In this document: positions 1 to 7,789 of the stretch, piece after piece
Position numbering within the stretch: the stretch's first letter is position 1
Layout of the letters: each line of letters opens with the position of its first letter
Assembly (NCBI GenBank): GCA_025352915.1
Contig: JANXSA010000244.1
Span: 1 to 16,869, forward strand
From: Rhodospirillales bacterium
GTDB lineage: Bacteria; Pseudomonadota; Alphaproteobacteria; Acetobacterales; Acetobacteraceae
Length of the DNA stretch: 16,869 bases
Reading direction: 5' to 3'
Made by a program: the position numbers and the translations under genes
Notes under the pieces: generated by a model
What the model saw: only the letters and a program-made list of their open reading frames with translations
What the model was told of the DNA's origin: nothing
The model's database searches: none

Positions 1-540
<540 letters not shown>

Positions 541-743
541 CAGGTGGCTCCAGGGAAGCGGTGTCGCGGAAGTGGGCGAAGCGATGGGTTACGCGGTGCG
601 GCCGAGTCCCGTGAAGCGATGACGTGGCTGATCGGCAACGACTGGGCGACACGCGGGGGCGGCATGCCTTCGTGTCGAATTGTTTCGTTCGCAACCAGTC
701 GTTAAGAATTTGATCATCGTATGTTCCGATTGTGAGCCAGGGG

Positions 744-758
744 GAACATAGATGGAAC
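744..758 (-). promoter_or_regulatory. LexA (SOS) operator of recA, GTTC-N7-GTTC
   Basis: The minus strand reads GTTCCATCTATGTTC, a perfect direct repeat GTTC-N7-GTTC, which is the known LexA operator form in alphaproteobacteria. It lies about 204 bp upstream of the recA ATG and is the only such match noticed in this gap. Location upstream of recA makes a functional SOS box likely. Confidence 0.8.
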
Positions 759-773
759 TTTTGCGCGCCGCAA
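745..773 (-). promoter_or_regulatory. Candidate recA core promoter overlapping the SOS box
   Basis: On the minus strand, TTGCGG (768-773) and TATGTT (745-750) are separated by exactly 17 bp. The match to -35/-10 consensus is moderate (3/6 and 4/6). The proposed -10 overlaps the LexA operator, a normal arrangement for LexA repression. Transcription would start near 738 and give a leader of about 200 nt. A second promoter closer to recA cannot be excluded. Confidence 0.4.
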
Positions 774-806
774 GAAGCGTGGGCTTGAAAAACCCGGCTA
801 TGCACG

Positions 807-2414
807 TCAGACCGCCTGTGTCGGCTCCAGAGTCCGCGCCAGCGCCGCGACACGGGCGGCGAGGTCCTTCATGGCGTAGGGCTTGGACAGGAAGGTCGTG
901 GCGGCGGCGGCGATGGTGTCGTGGAGCGGCACGTCGGCATAGCCCGAGACGATGATCGCCGGCAGTGCCGGGCGGGCCAGCTTCTCGCGCACGGCCCGGG
1001 CCAGGGTCGCGCCATCCATGCCGGGCATGATCATGTCGGTGACCAGGCAGGCGATATCGCTGTCCGCAGCGATGAGCGCCAGCGCCGCCTCGGCGCAGTC
1101 GGCGGACACGACGTGCCAGCCCTGACGTTCCAGGGCGCGCTGGGCGAGCTTGCGGACCGGGTCTTCGTCTTCGACCAGCAACACCGAGCCGCGCCGCTCG
1201 GAGGGCACAGCCGGCTGGGGCTTGGCGGGGTTGTGGCCAAGGGCGGCCGGGATGGCTGGTTCCTGACTGCGGGGCAACAGGATCAGGAAGGTGGTGCCCT
1301 GCCCCGGCGTGCTGGCGACCTCAAGGAAGCCCATCGATTGTTGCACGATGCCCAGGACGGTGGCCAAGCCGAGGCCGGTGCCGCGCTGCTGGCGGGTGGT
1401 GAAGAACGGCTCGAAAATGCGCGGCAGGATGGCCGCTGGTATGCCGGTGCCGGTGTCGCGCACCTCGATGGCGACGTAGCGGCCGGGCGGGATCGTTTCC
1501 AATCCGCCGGTCCGCGGTGCCAGCAAGGTCAGCCGGCCGGTGCGCAGGGTGAAGGTGCCGCCATCCGGCATGGCGTCGCGGGCGTTGAGCGCGAGATTCA
1601 CCAGCACATTGTCGAGTTGGCCGGGGTCGACGCGGATATAGCGGCCCGGCTCCTCCAGGGTGAGTTCCAGGCGGACACGCTCGCCCAATGTCCGGCGCAG
1701 TAGCGGGACGAGATTGCTCACCGTGCGGTTAACTGCGACGATCTGCGGCTGAAGGGTTTGCTGGGCGGCGAAGGCAAGCAGCCGGCGCACCAGCTCGGCG
1801 CCGCGATGGGCGCCATCAAGGATCATGCTGACGTCCTCGCGGGCCGGCTCGGCCAGATCCGGGCGTTCGGCGAGGGATTCCCCGGCACCGATGATGGCTT
1901 GCAGGAGGTTGTTGAAGTCATGCGCGATGCCGCCCGCGAGAGCGCCCAAGGATTGCAGTTTGCGGGCCTGGACCTCGCCGGTGGCGATCGGGCCGGTTGG
2001 TTCCAGCGCCAGGATGGCGCCGCTGATGGTGCCGTCGGCCTCCCGCACCGGTGCGACCGTCAGGCCGATTACGCGGGACGTGCCGTCGGTGTGCCGGGCC
2101 AAAGTGGCGAGGCTGGCTTGCGATGGCGCACCGCGCCGCATCGCGGCTTCGACGGTTTGGATCGCCAAGGTGGCAATTTCGGGCGCGAACAGGTCGGCCA
2201 GGCTGGTCCGTGCCGGATTGGTTCCGAGAATCTGGCCCAGCGCGCGGCTGCCGCGCAGCAGGTTCAGGCCGCGATCGATCACCACGCGCGGCCGGCCGTC
2301 GCCTTCGAACAGGACCTGCGACGCGGGATCGCTGCTGTCGATCACCGCCTGGAGTGCCGGCGCCGCGCGCGGCGCGCCACCGAGTCGCGCCAGACGACGG
2401 ACCAATTGCTTCAT
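807..2414 (-). CDS. cckA: CckA-like hybrid sensor histidine kinase without transmembrane segments
   Basis: This 535-aa hybrid kinase has, in order: a PAS-like region (about 20-140); a HisKA domain with H-box GGIAHDFNNLLQ (phospho-His H165); a HATPase domain with N-box LVNLALNARDAM (about 271-282), G1 DTGTGIP (320-326), F-box FEPFFTT and G2 GTGLGL; and a receiver domain (about 410-528) with acidic patch VEDED, phospho-Asp D460 in LVTDMIMPGMDG and K511 in FLSKPYAMKDL. The H-box style and the receiver C-terminus resemble CckA, the kinase/phosphatase that feeds the ChpT-CtrA phosphorelay. From memory, cckA also lies next to flhB in Caulobacter. The ATG overlaps the flhB stop (ATGA), so translation is probably coupled. 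Oddity: Caulobacter CckA is about 690 aa with two N-terminal membrane helices, whereas no hydrophobic segment is visible here. Hybrid kinase is certain; orthology to CckA is inference. Confidence 0.8.
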   Translation of the reverse strand: MKQLVRRLARLGGAPRAAPALQAVIDSSDPASQVLFEGDGRPRVVIDRGLNLLRGSRALGQILGTNPARTSLADLFAPEIATLAIQTVEAAMRRGAPSQASLATLARHTDGTSRVIGLTVAPVREADGTISGAILALEPTGPIATGEVQARKLQSLGALAGGIAHDFNNLLQAIIGAGESLAERPDLAEPAREDVSMILDGAHRGAELVRRLLAFAAQQTLQPQIVAVNRTVSNLVPLLRRTLGERVRLELTLEEPGRYIRVDPGQLDNVLVNLALNARDAMPDGGTFTLRTGRLTLLAPRTGGLETIPPGRYVAIEVRDTGTGIPAAILPRIFEPFFTTRQQRGTGLGLATVLGIVQQSMGFLEVASTPGQGTTFLILLPRSQEPAIPAALGHNPAKPQPAVPSERRGSVLLVEDEDPVRKLAQRALERQGWHVVSADCAEAALALIAADSDIACLVTDMIMPGMDGATLARAVREKLARPALPAIIVSGYADVPLHDTIAAAATTFLSKPYAMKDLAARVAALARTLEPTQAV

Positions 2415-3463
2415 CGCACGCTCCCGCGCAGGCGCCAGACATAGGCGATGATCTCGGCGACCGGGGCGAAGAATTCGTCGGGGATCGCGCGGTCAAGTTC
2501 GTGCGTATAGAGGGCGCGCGCCAAAGGCGGATTGGCGACGATTGGTATCCGATGTTCGGCGGCGACTTCGCGAATGCGCGCAGCCATTGAGTCGACTCCT
2601 TTTGCGACGATCCGCGGTGCTGCATCGCCGTCCCGCGAATACGCCAGGGCAACAGCATAATGGGTCGGGTTTGTAATGACCACGGTTGCTTTCGGCACCG
2701 CAGCCAGCATCCGGCGGCGGCCGCGCTGGGTGCGGATGCGGCGCAGCCGGGCCTTGATGTGAGGGTCGCCCTCCATCTCCTTGTGCTCGTCGCGCAGCTC
2801 CTGCCTGGTCATGCGCAGGTCGCGGTTGTGGCGGATGCGGGTGAGCAGGATGTCCCCGATGGCGATCAGCACCTGTGCGATCAGCATGGCGATCATCACC
2901 CGCAACAGTACGGCGGCGGTACGCGACGTCAGCGTCCCGGCATCCCAGTCGGCGGCGCCGGCCAGTTGCGGCAGCGCGTCGCGCAGCACCATCCAGCCGG
3001 CGGTGCCGACGACGGCGATCTTCAGCAGCGACTTGCCGCCGGTGACCAGGGTTGTGATGCCGAAGACGCGCTTGATGCCGCGGCCGATGCTGAGGCGCGC
3101 GAAGTCGGGTGCTGCGCCTTTCAGGTGCAGCAGGAAGCCGGTTTGCAGCAACGTCGCGGCGGCGGCGCAGGCGATGGCGATGGCGAGGAACGGCAGTACC
3201 GCGGCCGCCGTGGCCACCAGCGCCTCGCGCACCGCGGTGGCGGGCGACATGGCGTGCGACTGGGCCACCATCACTTCGAGCCGGCGGACCAGGGTGCGGC
3301 CGATATCGGGGGCGGCCATGGCGAGGATAACCGCAGCACCGCTCAGCACCGCAAGCGCCGGCAGTTCCGGCGAGAGCGGCACCTGGCCTTCGTCGCGCGC
3401 CTGTTCGAGCCGCCGCCCGGAGGGCTCTTCGGTCTTGTCGTCCGGGTCGGTGTCCTCGGCCAT
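2411..3463 (-). CDS. flhB: Flagellar type III export gate protein FlhB
   Basis: FlhB is the inner-membrane export-gate subunit that switches secretion from rod/hook to filament substrates. The 350-aa product starts with the typical acidic, Lys/Arg-rich cytosolic head (TEEPSGRRLEQARDEGQVP). It has about four hydrophobic segments between residues 33 and 215, then the cytosolic domain. The self-cleavage motif NPTHY is at 265-269, with cleavage expected between N265 and P266. The C-terminus carries the usual NPPLARALY segment. Only 3 bp separate its ATG from the fliR stop, and its stop overlaps the kinase start by 4 bp. Length and motifs match the family. Confidence 0.97.
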   Translation of the reverse strand: MAEDTDPDDKTEEPSGRRLEQARDEGQVPLSPELPALAVLSGAAVILAMAAPDIGRTLVRRLEVMVAQSHAMSPATAVREALVATAAAVLPFLAIAIACAAAATLLQTGFLLHLKGAAPDFARLSIGRGIKRVFGITTLVTGGKSLLKIAVVGTAGWMVLRDALPQLAGAADWDAGTLTSRTAAVLLRVMIAMLIAQVLIAIGDILLTRIRHNRDLRMTRQELRDEHKEMEGDPHIKARLRRIRTQRGRRRMLAAVPKATVVITNPTHYAVALAYSRDGDAAPRIVAKGVDSMAARIREVAAEHRIPIVANPPLARALYTHELDRAIPDEFFAPVAEIIAYVWRLRGSVR

Positions 3464-3466
3464 GTG

Positions 3467-4261
3467 CTATAGGCCCGGCAGGGTGGACAGGCCTTCGCGG
3501 ACGGCGGCGAGCCAGGCGGACAGCACGGCGCCGCTGAGCAAGGCGATCAGCAGGACGCCGCCGATGATCTGGCCCGGCAGGACGGCGAAGTAGAGCTGCA
3601 ATTGCGGCACCAGCCGGCTCAACAGGCCGAGTGCGAGGTTCCAGACGATGGCCGCGAGCACGAAGGGGGCGGCCAGGCGCAGGGCGAGCGCGAAGCTGCC
3701 GCCAACCGCGGCCACGATGGCCTGGGCGGCGTCGCCGGGTGGCAAGCCCGGGCCGGTCGCCAGGGTGTATGGCGGCAGGACGTGGTAGCTGCCTTCGAGG
3801 GCTGCGAGCGGCAGGGCGTGCAGACCGGTGGCCATGACGGCAACCGGGGCGACGAGGCCGAACAGCCGGCCGAGCGCGGTGCCCTGGGGACCCAGCACGG
3901 CATCTGGCTGGAGCACGTTGGCCAGCCCGATCACGCCGGCGATCATCTGTCCGGCCATCGGCAAAGCGAAGATCAGCAACCGGGCGAGCCAGCCGAGCCA
4001 GAGGCCGGTGATGGTCTCCCCGGCGATGGCCAGCATCGCCACAAGCCCGTCATCCGGCATCGGCGGCAATTGTGGCGCCACCACCGGCAGCAGCACCAGG
4101 GTGAAGACGACGGCAAGCCCGGCGCGGATCACCGAGGGAATTTCCACCTCGCCGAATGCTGGCAACAGCATGACGGCCGCGGCGATGCGCGACAGCACCA
4201 GCACGAAGGCAAAGGCCCATCCGGGCAGGCTGGACAGGAAGGCGGCGTCGCCGGGCGTCAT
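3467..4261 (-). CDS. fliR: Flagellar export gate protein FliR
   Basis: FliR is an inner-membrane subunit that packs with FliP and FliQ to form the export gate. The 264-aa product is very hydrophobic, with about six membrane stretches. It contains the family's early segment SRIAAAVMLLPAFG followed by PSVIRAGLA, and a conserved central region with TITGLWLGWLARL and MAGQMIAG. The length is normal. It lies between fliQ and flhB on the same strand, the usual order. The chosen ATG has an upstream GCAGGG-type ribosome site within the 25-bp gap from fliQ. Confidence 0.96.
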   Translation of the reverse strand: MTPGDAAFLSSLPGWAFAFVLVLSRIAAAVMLLPAFGEVEIPSVIRAGLAVVFTLVLLPVVAPQLPPMPDDGLVAMLAIAGETITGLWLGWLARLLIFALPMAGQMIAGVIGLANVLQPDAVLGPQGTALGRLFGLVAPVAVMATGLHALPLAALEGSYHVLPPYTLATGPGLPPGDAAQAIVAAVGGSFALALRLAAPFVLAAIVWNLALGLLSRLVPQLQLYFAVLPGQIIGGVLLIALLSGAVLSAWLAAVREGLSTLPGL

Positions 4262-4286
4262 GCGGCCCTGCCATGAGGAGACGCCG

Positions 4287-4559
4287 TCATTGCCCGCCGA
4301 CCGCGACCAGCCGGTCGAACAGCGACTGGGTGTAGGCGACCAGCGTTGCGGTCATAAACGAGCCGAGCACGGTCAGGGTGACGCCGATGCCGATCACCTT
4401 TGGCAGGAAGGCCAAGGTTTGTTCATTGATCTGCGTCACCGCCTGGAGCAGCGACATGACCAGCCCGATGACCAGCGCGGCCAGCATCGGCGGTCCACCG
4501 ACTTTCAGCACGACCATCATGCAGTCGCGCAGCACAGTGGCAATATCGGTTTCCTGCAT
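4287..4559 (-). CDS. fliQ: Flagellar export gate protein FliQ
   Basis: This 90-aa membrane protein has two helices (about residues 15-40 and 52-74). Between them is the FliQ signature LLQAVTQINEQTLAFLPK. FliQ joins FliP and FliR in the export gate. The ATG at 4559 (MQETD) is preceded by GGAG at suitable spacing. The same frame stays open far upstream, across fliE, flgC and flgB, but that extension is not coding. Confidence 0.96.
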   Translation of the reverse strand: MQETDIATVLRDCMMVVLKVGGPPMLAALVIGLVMSLLQAVTQINEQTLAFLPKVIGIGVTLTVLGSFMTATLVAYTQSLFDRLVAVGGQ

Positions 4560-4611
4560 CGTCTCGCTCCGCGTTTTGCGGGAGGCGCCGTCGGATCCTG
4601 GTCGCGATGAC

Positions 4612-4935
4612 CTAGATCGGCATGCGCATGATATCCTGGTAGGCTTGGACCACCCGGTCGCGCACCGCGACGGTGGTTTGCAGCGCCAGTTCGGCCTTGG
4701 CGACGGCAGTGACGACATCGGTGATGTTGCCGCCGCCGGAGATCGCCTGCATCGCGCCCTGCTCGGCGCCGCGGGCGGTGTCGACCACCGAGGCCAGCGC
4801 ACGCGACATGGCGGCGGAGAAATCGCCACTTTGGCCAGCGCCGCTGATTTGACCAGTGCCGCTAATCCTGGCCGGGGTGCCGCTATCGACGGCGCGATAG
4901 GCTTGGAGTGCGGTGTGTGCAGCAGCGAGTGCCAT
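4612..4935 (-). CDS. fliE: Flagellar hook-basal body protein FliE
   Basis: FliE is the MS-ring/rod junction protein and the first periplasmic export substrate. The 107-aa product has the typical Ala-rich helical C-terminal half, with KAELALQTTVAVRDRVV, and ends in the near-invariant YQDIMRMPI. Its start lies 4 bp after the flgC stop and its end is 52 bp before fliQ. The N-terminal 45 residues are variable, as in the family. Confidence 0.96.
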   Translation of the reverse strand: MALAAAHTALQAYRAVDSGTPARISGTGQISGAGQSGDFSAAMSRALASVVDTARGAEQGAMQAISGGGNITDVVTAVAKAELALQTTVAVRDRVVQAYQDIMRMPI

Positions 4936-4939
4936 GGCG

Positions 4940-5347
4940 CTACTTCAGCATGTCGATGGTGCGGGTCAGCATGCTGCGCGAGACCTGGAGCACGTTGAGG
5001 TTGGCGCTGTAGCTGCGCTCGGCCTCCTTCATGTCCATCACTTCGACGAAGCTGTTGACGTTGGGCACACGGATATAGCCGCGCGCGTCGGCGGCGGGGT
5101 GGCCGGGGTCGAAGCGCAGCGGCAGCTCGCCCATGTCGCGGCCGACCTTCTTCACCTTCACCGTCTCCGCACCGACCGACTTGTCCATCGCGTTGGCGAA
5201 GGCGATGGTCTTGCGGCGATAGGGCTGGGTGGTCGGCGAGGTGCCGGTGGTGTCCTGGTTGGCGAGGTTCTCGGCAATGACGCGCAGGCGCGAGGTCTGC
5301 GCCGTCATGCCGCGGGCCGAGATGGTGAGCGCCTTCTGAAGGTCCAT
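4940..5347 (-). CDS. flgC: Flagellar proximal rod protein FlgC
   Basis: FlgC (135 aa) is a proximal rod subunit exported by the flagellar type III system. The N-terminal rod motif reads RLRVIAENLANQDTTG, followed by PYRRKTIAF. The C-terminal helix (YSANLNVLQVSRSMLTRTI) matches the rod/hook family's D0 region. The ATG at 5347 has an AGGAG ribosome site 8 bp upstream. It lies 17 bp downstream of flgB, in standard flgB-flgC-fliE order. Confidence 0.97.
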   Translation of the reverse strand: MDLQKALTISARGMTAQTSRLRVIAENLANQDTTGTSPTTQPYRRKTIAFANAMDKSVGAETVKVKKVGRDMGELPLRFDPGHPAADARGYIRVPNVNSFVEVMDMKEAERSYSANLNVLQVSRSMLTRTIDMLK

Positions 5348-5364
5348 CGTGGCGGTCTCCTGTT

Positions 5365-5742
5365 TCAGCGGCCGGCCGCGGTGCGGAACATGCCGAGATA
5401 TTTGGTGTACAGCCCGGCCACCAGCGAATGCGACGACTCGCTGTCGGCGATCTTGCCGAGTTCGCTGTCGAGCACGACGGAGTTGCCGTCCGGCGCGCGT
5501 TCGCCACCCTGAACGTGAGCCTGGGTAGCGCCGCGGCGCGGGGCGAGATGGCCGGGCTGGGTCTGCCAGGGGGCGGCCGAGCTGGTGCGGGCCAGCACCT
5601 CGGCGAACGGCTTGAGGTCGCGGGATTTCCAGCCGGGCGTGTCGGCGTTGGCGATATTTTGGGCCAGCACTTCCTGTCGCCGGCCGATATGGGCGAGGCG
5701 TCGGTCGGCAAGGTTGAACAGCGCAAGATTGGTCGGGTCCAT
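5365..5742 (-). CDS. flgB: Flagellar proximal rod protein FlgB
   Basis: FlgB (125 aa) is a proximal rod subunit and the first gene of this minus-strand operon. It carries the rod N-terminal motif QEVLAQNIANADTPGWKSRD and a C-terminal helix ending LYTKYLGMFRTAAGR. The ATG at 5742 is fixed by a perfect AGGAGG site (minus strand, 5752-5757) with 9-nt spacing. The frame is open much further upstream through the antisense of fliO/fliP, but that stretch has no coding support. Upstream is a 107-bp gap shared with the divergent plus-strand operon. Confidence 0.97.
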   Translation of the reverse strand: MDPTNLALFNLADRRLAHIGRRQEVLAQNIANADTPGWKSRDLKPFAEVLARTSSAAPWQTQPGHLAPRRGATQAHVQGGERAPDGNSVVLDSELGKIADSESSHSLVAGLYTKYLGMFRTAAGR

Positions 5743-5799
5743 CGAGATGCGCCTCCTGTGACGCGGCCGCATTCTGCCTTGCGAAATACTGATGAAGTG

Positions 5800-5825
5800 T
5801 AAAGGCGGTCGGTGCCGGCCGTTAA
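5800..5825 (+). promoter_or_regulatory. Possible sigma-28-like promoter for the fliOP operon
   Basis: TAAA (5800-5803), 14 nt, then GCCGTTAA (5818-5825) resembles the enteric FliA consensus TAAA-N15-GCCGATAA, with one mismatch and a spacer one base short. It points toward the plus-strand operon starting at 5850. Many alphaproteobacteria lack FliA, and the 3' part also forms a GTTAAC site that could be a CtrA half-site, so this call is tentative. Confidence 0.3.
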
Positions 5826-5849
5826 CCCTTTCGCCATCGGGACGCGTCA

Positions 5850-6188
5850 ATGATGGCGGCGATGACATGCGCTTTCCCGCCCGCTTCGTCCGATGTCGAT
5901 CAACCCGCCGCCGTGCTGGCGGGGTGGCCCATGGCGGTCTCGGCGATGGCGGGGGCCGAGCAGTCGGTCGATGGCGTGCGCACGCTGTTGCAACTGGCGC
6001 GTGGCATGGCCGATGCCGGTCGACGGGTCGACCTCGGCGGGTTGGATAGCCTGCTGGGCCGGCTTTGCGCCCGCAGCCTTGACCTGATGCCGGCTGACGG
6101 GCGGCGGATAGTGCCGTTGCTGGTGGGGCTGTTGGCGGAGATCGACGCCCTGCGTTGCGCCATGACGCAGGGCAGCGCGCCGCCCTGA
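5850..6188 (+). CDS. Uncharacterised 112-aa protein at the head of the fliO-fliP operon
   Basis: I do not recognise this family. The product is small, Ala/Leu/Gly-rich and looks soluble and helical. There is no signal peptide and no clear membrane span. The most protein-like part is about residues 38-105, with GVRTLLQLARGMADAGRRVD then LCARSLDLMPADGRR and LLVGLLAEIDAL, which reads as three or four amphipathic helices. ATGs at 5850, 5853 and 5862 are all possible; the upstream CGGGA is a weak ribosome site. It sits alone between the divergent flgB promoter region and fliO (42 bp before the fliO ATG), so a flagellar assembly, chaperone or regulatory role is a context-based guess. Base composition is like the neighbours. 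Confidence 0.7.
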   Translation: MMAAMTCAFPPASSDVDQPAAVLAGWPMAVSAMAGAEQSVDGVRTLLQLARGMADAGRRVDLGGLDSLLGRLCARSLDLMPADGRRIVPLLVGLLAEIDALRCAMTQGSAPP

Positions 6189-6230
6189 CCTCGCGTTCGC
6201 TTGCTTCCTCCCTTGGCAAAAGGCCTTGGC

Positions 6231-6500
6231 ATGACATTCGATTCGATCTTGTTGGCGGTGGGTGCCCTGGCGCTGGTGCTAGGGCTGATCCTGTTGGCGC
6301 AGCGTGCCGCGCGGCTGGGCGGCCTGGTGCCGCGGGCGACCGGCGGCGGACGGCTGGCGCTGGTCGAGGCGGTGGCGCTGGATCCGCGCCGGCGCATGAT
6401 GCTGGTGCGGTGCGATGATCGCCATGTGCTGGTGCTGACCGGGGGCGCGCAGGATGTGGTGGTTGGCTGGGTCGAGCCGCCGCCCGTGAGTGCCCGCTGA
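6231..6500 (+). CDS. fliO: Flagellar assembly protein FliO
   Basis: FliO is the small membrane factor that assists FliP ring assembly. The 89-aa product has one N-terminal membrane helix (about residues 5-24, LVLGLILLAQRAARLGG). A cytosolic domain follows with the FliO pattern RLALVEAVALDPRRRMMLVRCDDR, then HVLVLTGGAQDVVVGW. The ATG at 6231 (MTFDS) is preferred over an in-frame TTG at 6201. Its TGA overlaps the fliP ATG by one base (TGATG), consistent with translational coupling and supporting the assignment. Confidence 0.88.
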   Translation: MTFDSILLAVGALALVLGLILLAQRAARLGGLVPRATGGGRLALVEAVALDPRRRMMLVRCDDRHVLVLTGGAQDVVVGWVEPPPVSAR

Positions 6501-7234
6501 TGCGGAGGCTGTTGCTGGTCCTGGTCGGCGTGGCGGTGACGGCACCGGCGCTGGCGCAATCGGTGTCGATCGACCTGGGTGCGGCGGCTGGCGGCGCGGG
6601 GGCGACCGCGCGGCTGGTGCAGTTGACGGCGCTGATCACCGTCCTGTCGCTGGCGCCTAGCCTGCTGGTGATGGTGACCGCGTTCACCCGGATCGTCATC
6701 GTGCTGTCGCTGCTGCGCAGCGCGCTGGGCGCCCAAGGCACGCCGCCGAACACCGTCTTGATAGGACTGGCGCTGTTCCTGACCTATTTCGTGATGCAGC
6801 CGGTGTTCGACGCATCCTGGGTCAACGGGCTGCTGCCGATGAGCCAGGGCCGGGTCGACGAGATCGAGGGGTTGCGGCTGGCGGCCGAACCGTTTCGCGG
6901 CTTCATGGCGGCCAATGCGCGGCCGGATGACCTCAGGCTGTTCCTGGACCTCGCCAAGCTGCCCGATCCCGCGACGCCGGATGCCACGCCGTGGCGCGTC
7001 TTGGTGCCGGCTTTCATGGTGGGGGAGCTGCGCCGGGCATTCGAGATGGGGTTCCTGCTCTATCTGCCGTTCCTGGTGATCGAGATGGTGGTGGCCAGCG
7101 TGCTGATGAGCCTGGGCATGATGATGCTGCCGCCGAACGTGGTCTCGCTGCCGTTCAAGCTGATCTTCTTCGTGCTGGTGGATGGCTGGCGGCTGGTGTC
7201 CGGCAGCCTGGTGCAGAGTTTCGCATCCGGGTGA
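6500..7234 (+). CDS. fliP: Flagellar export gate protein FliP
   Basis: FliP (244 aa) is the core ring subunit of the export gate. It begins with a cleavable signal peptide (MRRLLLVLVGVAVTAPALA). Next come the family hallmarks VMVTAFTRIVIVLSLLRSALG and TPPNTVLIGLALFLTYFVM, and the C-terminal block ELRRAFEMGFLLYLPFLVIE followed by SLGMMMLPPNVVSLPFKL. Length is typical. Here fliOP is on the strand opposite to fliQR-flhB, about 1.9 kb away, so the classical fliOPQR cluster is split and inverted around flgBC-fliE. Confidence 0.98.
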   Translation: MRRLLLVLVGVAVTAPALAQSVSIDLGAAAGGAGATARLVQLTALITVLSLAPSLLVMVTAFTRIVIVLSLLRSALGAQGTPPNTVLIGLALFLTYFVMQPVFDASWVNGLLPMSQGRVDEIEGLRLAAEPFRGFMAANARPDDLRLFLDLAKLPDPATPDATPWRVLVPAFMVGELRRAFEMGFLLYLPFLVIEMVVASVLMSLGMMMLPPNVVSLPFKLIFFVLVDGWRLVSGSLVQSFASG

Positions 7235-7253
7235 TCTCGCGCTATAGGCGCTG

Positions 7254-7781
7254 ATGCCCCACGCCATCACCCTGCGCTTGGCCGACGCTGATTGTGGCCC
7301 CGTCGACGCATTACTCGACCTGCTGGCTGCGCACGATATCGCCGACGATGTAAGGCGGTTCGGCTACGCCCCGCACATCACGCTCGCTGTCTATCCGGAC
7401 GACGCCGACGCCCGCGCCCTGGCCGCCAGCGCCGCCGCTCTGTCAGTGCAGTGGAAGCGGCTGCCGGTGCGGTTTGTTGGGCTTGGCATCTTCCCCGGTG
7501 CACCCGCCGTGCTGTGGCTGGCGCCGGTCGTCAACTCCTCCCTTCTGGTCCGCCATGCCCACCTGCTCGCCCGCCATGCGGCGTCCGGCCACTGGGCCAG
7601 TGGTGCGTGGGTGCCGCACGTGACGTTGTCCGCAGCACTCGCGAATCCGGACGCGCTGGCCGCCGCGACCGGGCTTGCCGCCGCCGCCCTCACACCCTTC
7701 GACGCCACATTGGACCGGGTGGAGCTGGTCCGCTTCGCGCCGCTGGAGGTGGTTTTCTCGCGCCCACTCGTGGCCGGCTGA
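7254..7781 (+). CDS. 2H phosphoesterase / 2'-5' RNA ligase-like protein
   Basis: This 175-aa product carries the two HxT motifs of the 2H phosphoesterase superfamily (LigT/ThpR, cyclic nucleotide phosphodiesterases): H41-I-T43 in APHITLAVY and H122-V-T124 in PHVTLSAAL. The spacing (about 81 residues) and overall length fit the family. Members hydrolyse or form 2',5' or 2',3'-cyclic phosphates on RNA or small nucleotides; the substrate here is unknown. It starts 19 bp after fliP on the same strand and is convergent with speE, so it may simply be the last gene of the fliOP transcript. No link to motility is known to me. Confidence 0.85.
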   Translation: MPHAITLRLADADCGPVDALLDLLAAHDIADDVRRFGYAPHITLAVYPDDADARALAASAAALSVQWKRLPVRFVGLGIFPGAPAVLWLAPVVNSSLLVRHAHLLARHAASGHWASGAWVPHVTLSAALANPDALAAATGLAAAALTPFDATLDRVELVRFAPLEVVFSRPLVAG

Positions 7782-7788
7782 CGCCGGC
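7773..7788. terminator. Hairpin between convergent 2H gene and speE
   Basis: GCCGGC-TGAC-GCCGGC forms a 6-bp all-GC stem with a 4-nt loop. It contains the stop codon of the 2H gene in the loop and ends one base before the speE stop. There is no clear U-run on either strand, so bidirectional termination is plausible but weakly supported. Confidence 0.35.
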
Positions 7789-7789
7789 G

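Noticed and set aside
781..800. GGGCTT...AACCC as a terminator after the hybrid kinase gene
   Set aside because: The stem is imperfect and short and no U-run follows on the minus strand.
4287..5837. 516-codon minus-strand frame spanning flgB, flgC, fliE and fliQ
   Set aside because: Only its last 90 codons are real (FliQ). The rest is the out-of-frame shadow of flgB, flgC and fliE.
5743..6753. Upstream extension of the flgB frame through the antisense of fliO/fliP
   Set aside because: The AGGAGG site and the family-typical MDPTNLALFN start fix the ATG at 5742. The extension is Pro/Arg-rich noise.
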